Notes under the pieces: generated by a model | Databases searched by the model: none | Seen by the model: only the letters and a program-made list of their open reading frames with translations | What the model was told of the DNA's origin: nothing | Shown here: positions 31,069 through 34,700 of the stretch, piece by piece | Position numbering within the stretch: position 1 is the first letter of the stretch | Layout of the letters: every line of letters begins with the position of its first letter | Made by a program: the position numbers and the translations under genes | Source of the DNA: Massilia mucilaginosa | Lineage (GTDB): Bacteria > Pseudomonadota > Gammaproteobacteria > Burkholderiales > Burkholderiaceae_D | Direction of reading: 5' to 3' | Assembly: GCF_011682145.1 (NCBI RefSeq) | Contig: NZ_WHJH01000064.1 | Span: 1-34,700, forward strand | DNA length: 34,700 nt

Positions 31069-33345
31069 ATGCACGCCTCACGCAAACTATGGACCTGGCT
31101 CGCAGTGATCTGCGTCCTGTCCTTCGCCGTTCTCGGCTGGGTCGGGACCGAGATCTACCTGAAAGCTCCCCCGATTCCCCAACAAGTCACCAGCCGCCAG
31201 GGCGAGGTGCTGTTCTCCGACGGCCAGGTGCAGCGCGGCCAGCAAGCCTGGCTCACCGCCGGCGGCCAGCAGCTCGGCTCCGTCTGGGGCCACGGCAGCT
31301 ACCTCGCGCCCGACTGGTCGGCCGACTGGCTGCACCGCGAAGCGCTCGCGCTGCGCGAGATCTACGCCACCAAGCAATTCGGCAAACCGTTCGCGCAACT
31401 CGACTTCGAGCAGCAGGCGGCCCTGGGCGAACGCCTCAAGCGTGAAATGCGCGCCAACACCTGGGACGCGCGCACCGGCATCATCACCCTCTCGCCCGAA
31501 CGCGCCCAGGCCGTGCGTGAAGTCGCCGCCCACTACAGCGCCCTGTTCGGCGCCGATCCTTCGCTCGACGCCCTGCGCGAGCAATACGCCATGAGCTCGG
31601 GCAGCCTGACCGATCCCGACGACCTGCGCGCCCTGCCGGCCTTTATCTTCTGGTCGTCGTGGTCGGCCGCCGCCGACCGTCCGGGCGAGACGGCGATCAG
31701 CTACACCAGCAACTGGCCGCACGAACCGCTGGTCGGCAACGCCCCCACCGCCGGTGCCGGCATCTGGTCGATCGCCAGCGTGATCCTGATGATCGCCGCC
31801 ATTGCCGCCATGATCTTCTACCACGGCCGCGCCCACGAAGGCGACGACCCGGCGCCACCGAAGGACGATCCGCTGTTCGACCTCAAGCCGACGCCATCGA
31901 TGCGCGCCACCCGCAAGTACTTCTGGGTCGTCGTCGCGCTGATACTGACGCAGGTCGGGATGGGCATCATCACCGCCCACTACGCGGTCGAAGGCCAGAG
32001 CTTCTTCGGCTTCCCGCTCGGCGAGATCCTGCCGTTCACCGTCAGCCGCACCATCCACACCCAGTTCGCCGTGCTGTGGATCGCCACCGCCTGGCTGGCC
32101 ACGGGCCTGTACATCGCTCCCGCCATTTCGGGCCACGAACCGAAGTTCCAGGCGCTCGGCGTGAACGTCCTGTTCTACGCGCTGCTGTTCATCGTGGCCG
32201 GCTCCACCGCCACCGGCTGGCTCGGCACCCTGCAACACATGGGCAACGACTACAGCTTCTGGATCGGTAACCAGGGGCTCGAATTCACCAGCATGGGCCG
32301 CGTGTGGCAGATCCTGCTGTTCGTCGGCCTGCTGTTCTGGGTCCTGCTGCTCGGACGCGGCCTGTTGCCCGCCCTGCGCAAGCCATCCGAAAGCCGCGGC
32401 CTGATCGCCATGGTGTTCCTGGCAGCCCTGTGCATCGGCGGCTTCTACGCCACCTCGCTGACCTGGGGTCCGCGCACCCACTACGCCATGGTCGAATACT
32501 GGCGCTGGTGGCTGGTCCACCTGTGGGTCGAAGGCTTCTTCGAAGTGTTCGCCACCGCCGTCATCGCACTGCTGTTCACGCGCCTCGGCCTGATCGCCGC
32601 GTCCACCGCCAACAGCGCCATCATTCTGGAGACCATCGTGTTCCTGTTCGGCGGCATCCTGGGCACCCTGCATCACCTGTACTTCACCGGCACGCCTACT
32701 TTTGTTATCGCCATCGGCGCCATGTTCTCCGCGCTCGAAGTGGTACCGCTGGCGATGATCGGCGTCGAAGCATGGCGCAACTACCAGCGCTCGAAGGCGG
32801 CGCCGTGGGTGCAAGCCTACAAATGGCCGATCCTGTGCTTCATCGCCGTCGGTTTCTGGAACGTGGTTGGCGCCGGGCTGCTTGGTTTCGCCATCAACAC
32901 CCCGATCGCGCTGTACTACATGCAGGGCATGAACCTGACCGCCGCCCACGGCCACGCCGCGCTGTTCGGCGTGTACGGCATGCTTGGCATCGGCCTGATG
33001 CTGTTCTGCCTGCGCGGCCTGACCGAACGCGCCGCCTGGTCCGACAAACTGCTCGGCCCCATGTTCTGGAGCCTGAACATCGGCCTGGCGATGATGGTCT
33101 TCATGTCGCTGCTGCCGTCCGGGATCTATCAGGCCTGGGCCAGCGTCACGCAAGGCACCTGGTTCGCCCGTTCGCCCGAGGTAGTGCACTCGCCGGTGAT
33201 GGAAACGCTGGTCTGGATGCGCGTGCCGGGTGACGTGGTGTTTGCGGTCGGCTGCGGATTCCTCGCGCTGTTCGCCATCAAGCTCGCAACCGGGAAGCGC
33301 GGCAGCAATGTCGTGGTCGGCTCGGTCGTTCCGGGCAAACGTTAA
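31069..33345 (+). CDS. norB: Quinol-dependent nitric oxide reductase (qNor)
   Basis: This 758-residue membrane protein reduces two NO to N2O using quinol. It is the single-chain form (also called NorZ): an N-terminal helix (about 8-30), a periplasmic domain resembling NorC without a haem c motif (31-230), then twelve or more helices of the haem-copper oxidase fold. Metal ligands are visible: His330 (HTQF, haem b), His484 in WWLVHLWVE with nearby Glu488, His535-His536 (TLHHLYFTGTP, non-haem iron), and His627/His629 (AHGHAALFG, haems). No CxxCH motif is present, confirming the quinol type. AAGGAAA eight bases upstream supports ATG 31069. Control is probably by the divergent nsrR gene. With no nitrite reductase in the window, it may serve NO detoxification during nitrate respiration. 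Confidence 0.96.
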   Translation: MHASRKLWTWLAVICVLSFAVLGWVGTEIYLKAPPIPQQVTSRQGEVLFSDGQVQRGQQAWLTAGGQQLGSVWGHGSYLAPDWSADWLHREALALREIYATKQFGKPFAQLDFEQQAALGERLKREMRANTWDARTGIITLSPERAQAVREVAAHYSALFGADPSLDALREQYAMSSGSLTDPDDLRALPAFIFWSSWSAAADRPGETAISYTSNWPHEPLVGNAPTAGAGIWSIASVILMIAAIAAMIFYHGRAHEGDDPAPPKDDPLFDLKPTPSMRATRKYFWVVVALILTQVGMGIITAHYAVEGQSFFGFPLGEILPFTVSRTIHTQFAVLWIATAWLATGLYIAPAISGHEPKFQALGVNVLFYALLFIVAGSTATGWLGTLQHMGNDYSFWIGNQGLEFTSMGRVWQILLFVGLLFWVLLLGRGLLPALRKPSESRGLIAMVFLAALCIGGFYATSLTWGPRTHYAMVEYWRWWLVHLWVEGFFEVFATAVIALLFTRLGLIAASTANSAIILETIVFLFGGILGTLHHLYFTGTPTFVIAIGAMFSALEVVPLAMIGVEAWRNYQRSKAAPWVQAYKWPILCFIAVGFWNVVGAGLLGFAINTPIALYYMQGMNLTAAHGHAALFGVYGMLGIGLMLFCLRGLTERAAWSDKLLGPMFWSLNIGLAMMVFMSLLPSGIYQAWASVTQGTWFARSPEVVHSPVMETLVWMRVPGDVVFAVGCGFLALFAIKLATGKRGSNVVVGSVVPGKR

Positions 33346-33355
33346 GTCAGTCTTC

Positions 33356-33380
33356 CCCCGGCGGGCTCTTCCTGCCGGGG
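33356..33380 (+). terminator. Hairpin after norB
   Basis: CCCCGGC (33356-33362) pairs with GCCGGGG (33374-33380) around an 11-base loop, about 10 bp after the norB stop. Only two T follow, so readthrough into the DUF2249 gene is possible. Confidence 0.5.
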
Positions 33381-33412
33381 TTCGCATCGATTACACTATC
33401 AGGAGCAACAAC

Positions 33413-33670
33413 ATGACACACGCTGTTTTCTCGACCGCTTCAATTGGTCTTTATCCCTTCGACGCGCGTGGCGTCGCCAAGCGCTTCCGGCACGCCGCCA
33501 TTTTCGGCGCGCTGGCGGCACTCGAGCCGGGAGAGACCATGCGCTTCTATAACGACCACGATCCGCTGCCGTTGCTGGCGCAGATCGAGGCCCATTTCGG
33601 ATCGCGCGTGACGATCGCCTACGTGGCGCGCGCGCCGGGCGAAATCATCATCGACTTCGGGATCGCCTGA
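33413..33670 (+). CDS. DUF2249 domain protein
   Basis: The 85-residue protein is a single small alpha/beta domain with the DUF2249 pattern: YPFDARGVAKRFRHAAIFGALAAL-type helix, then LEPGETMRFYNDHDPLPLL (about 37-55) and IAYVARAPGEIIIDFGIA at the end. The domain has a TusA-like fold and is often found beside denitrification, hemerythrin or NO-related genes; its biochemical role is not settled. ATG 33413 has AGGAG seven bases upstream. It lies 67 bp after norB, across a hairpin, and 14 bp before the SirB-like gene, so it may be an accessory of the NO reductase. The domain call is good; the function is open. Confidence 0.82.
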   Translation: MTHAVFSTASIGLYPFDARGVAKRFRHAAIFGALAALEPGETMRFYNDHDPLPLLAQIEAHFGSRVTIAYVARAPGEIIIDFGIA

Positions 33671-33684
33671 AGAGAAGGACAAGC

Positions 33685-34065
33685 ATGGGCTACCTCGCCG
33701 TCAAACACCTGCATATGAGCTGCGCGGCGCTCAGCATCTTCCTGTTCGCGCTGCGCGGCATGTGGATGCTGCGCGACTCGCCCCGGCTGGGGCAGCGCTG
33801 GGTCAAGAGCGCGCCGCACATCGTCGATTCGGTGCTGCTGGCCAGCGCGATCACGATGGTGGTGTGGAGCGGCCAGTATCCTTTCGTGCAGCCATGGCTG
33901 GGCGCCAAAGTGGTGGCGCTGGTGGCGTATATCCTGCTTGGCGTGGTCGCACTCAAGCCGGGGCGGCCGAAACGGGTGCGCGCCGTCGCCTTCTTCGCAG
34001 CGCTGCTCACGGTCTTCTACATCGTCGCGGTTGCGCTCACGCGCCAGGTCATCCCCTTCGGCTAG
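33685..34065 (+). CDS. SirB2-family small membrane protein
   Basis: The 126-residue protein has four hydrophobic segments (about 8-26, 47-64, 73-90, 101-120) with Arg/Lys-rich loops. It starts MGYLAVKHLHMSCAALSIFL and contains WVKSAPHIVDSVLLASAI, both typical of the SirB2 family of inner-membrane proteins. The conserved His residues 8, 10 and 45 could bind a haem or metal, although the family's activity is not established. AGAAGGA upstream supports ATG 33685. It is 14 bp after the DUF2249 gene, so the pair is probably cotranscribed and may follow norB. Confidence 0.82.
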   Translation: MGYLAVKHLHMSCAALSIFLFALRGMWMLRDSPRLGQRWVKSAPHIVDSVLLASAITMVVWSGQYPFVQPWLGAKVVALVAYILLGVVALKPGRPKRVRAVAFFAALLTVFYIVAVALTRQVIPFG

Positions 34066-34474
34066 CGGCAAACATCTTCCTCTCCATCTATTGCCCCCTC
34101 TGGTGTCAAGTCTGACTACAAGGGCTTCCCAACAAATTCAAGGTGTTTTTCAATTGATTTTTCGAGGATGTTCTTGAGTTTGCCTGGCAAGACGGAAGGC
34201 CGGCCTGCGGTACTACAAACGGTTATCTCGAGCACGGGTATCTTGCACGGCTCGGACCATAATGACAGACGCGCGTGGAGGACCTCGTTCATTCGTCGGA
34301 CTTGGCTTCTGTCCCGTCAGACTACAGGTATGCTCCACCCGGTCAAACCGTTACCTCATCATGCATTGCATGACTCGAAGAATGTTCCTTTCCGTTTCTT
34401 ACGGGGAAACAGCTTGCTCCCCTTGTGTTTTCCTGCCGACGGGTTTCCCCCGTACGCTCAGTTGCTAACGTATC
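34066..34474. other. Non-coding region beyond the SirB-like gene
   Basis: No convincing gene is present in these 409 bp. The sequence is less GC-rich than the rest of the window. It contains GGTGTCAAGTCTGAC (34102-34116), close to the core of the hairpin at 14403-14426, a related GTCAGACTACAGG (34316-34328), and small stems such as GTTTC/GAAAC near 34395-34415. Part of it may belong to the insertion sequence at the right edge. I could not locate the element's end. Confidence 0.45.
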
Positions 34475-34545
34475 GGGAAGCATGCTGTCGCTGGCCCGCC
34501 CATCGGGCGGGTCCGGCCGTCAGCCGGCCGGACGACATGCTTCCC
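34475..34545. ncRNA. Highly folded segment next to the transposase stop, possible IS110 non-coding RNA region
   Basis: GGGAAGCA (34475-34482) and TGTCG (34486-34490) pair with CGACA-TGCTTCCC (34533-34545), a 13-bp stem with a 3-base bulge. It encloses two GC-rich hairpins (arms CCCGCCC/GGGCGGG at 34495-34501/34505-34511; CCGGC/GCCGG at 34513-34517/34523-34527). It lies six bases after the transposase stop. IS110-family elements encode a guide (bridge/seek) RNA in a non-coding end, so this is a candidate. A terminator is the simpler alternative. Confidence 0.3.
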
Positions 34546-34551
34546 CCACAG

Positions 34552-34700
34552 TCAGGTGAGCGGCCTGAACTGCTCTCCCCTGGCAAGCACGGCCCAGGCG
34601 AGACGAGCGTTCTTCGCGGCGATGGCGACGACCGCTTTTCCATAGCCGACCCGCGCTTGCAGCGCAAGCGCCCATCGGCTGAGCCGGTCACTCTTGTTCG
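34552..34700 (-). mobile_element. IS110-family transposase, C-terminal fragment (partial)
   Basis: The minus-strand frame entering from the right edge encodes 48 residues and stops at TGA 34554-34552. The sequence RVGYGKAVVAIAAKNARLAW, followed by AVLARGEQFRP, is the usual end of IS110-family (DEDD plus serine recombinase-like) transposases. These enzymes insert elements at specific sites, guided by an RNA encoded in a non-coding end. The rest of the gene lies beyond the window, so intactness and subgroup (IS110 or IS1111) cannot be judged. No terminal inverted repeat or target duplication was identified. Confidence 0.75.

Noticed and set aside
31087-33387. Minus-strand open frame of 766 residues opposite norB
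   Set aside because: Shadow of the NO reductase, whose metal ligands and helices are unmistakable on the plus strand.
34262-34468. 68-residue plus-strand open frame near the right end
   Set aside because: No ribosome site, no recognisable features, and atypical composition; more likely non-coding DNA flanking or within the insertion sequence.

Overview
The window is GC-rich DNA from a chromosome that looks like a facultatively nitrate-respiring betaproteobacterium. Gene content and protein style (narK1-narK2, narGHJI followed by a parvulin, single-chain quinol NO reductase, Rrf2-type NsrR, type VI VgrG/RHS proteins) suggest Oxalobacteraceae (Massilia, Duganella or Janthinobacterium type). 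This placement is inference, because no rRNA or other marker gene is present.

Layout. (1) 1-6388: a type VI secretion / polymorphic-toxin island. It holds the N-terminal part of a VgrG with an unusual repeat-bearing extension (minus strand, running off the left edge), a divergent RHS protein that has lost the end of its core and its toxin tip, and four small genes (pentapeptide repeat, unknown, SUFU domain, zinc-ribbon protein) that look like orphan immunity or accessory genes. (2) 6396-13777, minus strand: narG-narH-narJ-narI-ppiC, the membrane-bound respiratory nitrate reductase with its chaperone and a parvulin isomerase; junctions overlap or are very short. (3) 13988-16454, plus strand: a small conserved protein and a chemoreceptor with an FNR-type box upstream. 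(4) 16506-22955, minus strand: a MoxR-type AAA+ ATPase, a DUF2201/VWA protein, a 1001-residue LRV/HEAT-like repeat protein and an ADP-ribosylglycohydrolase. The first three form a compact ternary module and are the best candidate here for a poorly described system. (5) 23110-24455: two uncharacterised genes. (6) 24755-28854, minus strand: narK1-narK2-Crp/Fnr regulator (DNR-like)-beta carbonic anhydrase. (7) 29074-30381, plus strand: an ATP-grasp-like protein with an N-terminal cysteine cluster, preceded by a perfect FNR box at class II distance from a good -10 element. (8) 30440-34065: nsrR diverging from a quinol-dependent nitric oxide reductase, then DUF2249 and SirB-like genes. (9) The right edge: the C-terminus of an IS110-family transposase and a strongly folded non-coding segment next to it.

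How it works together. NarK1/NarK2 import nitrate and export nitrite, and NarGHI reduces nitrate with quinol electrons at the membrane. NO formed as a by-product is removed by the qNor, whose gene carries a probable NsrR operator inside its promoter. The Crp/Fnr protein keeps the E-x-x-S-R recognition helix expected for TTGAT half-sites, and two TTGAY-N4-ATCAA boxes lie upstream of the chemoreceptor and the ATP-grasp gene, tying both to low-oxygen control. No nitrite reductase gene (nirS, nirK, nirBD or nrfA) is in the window.
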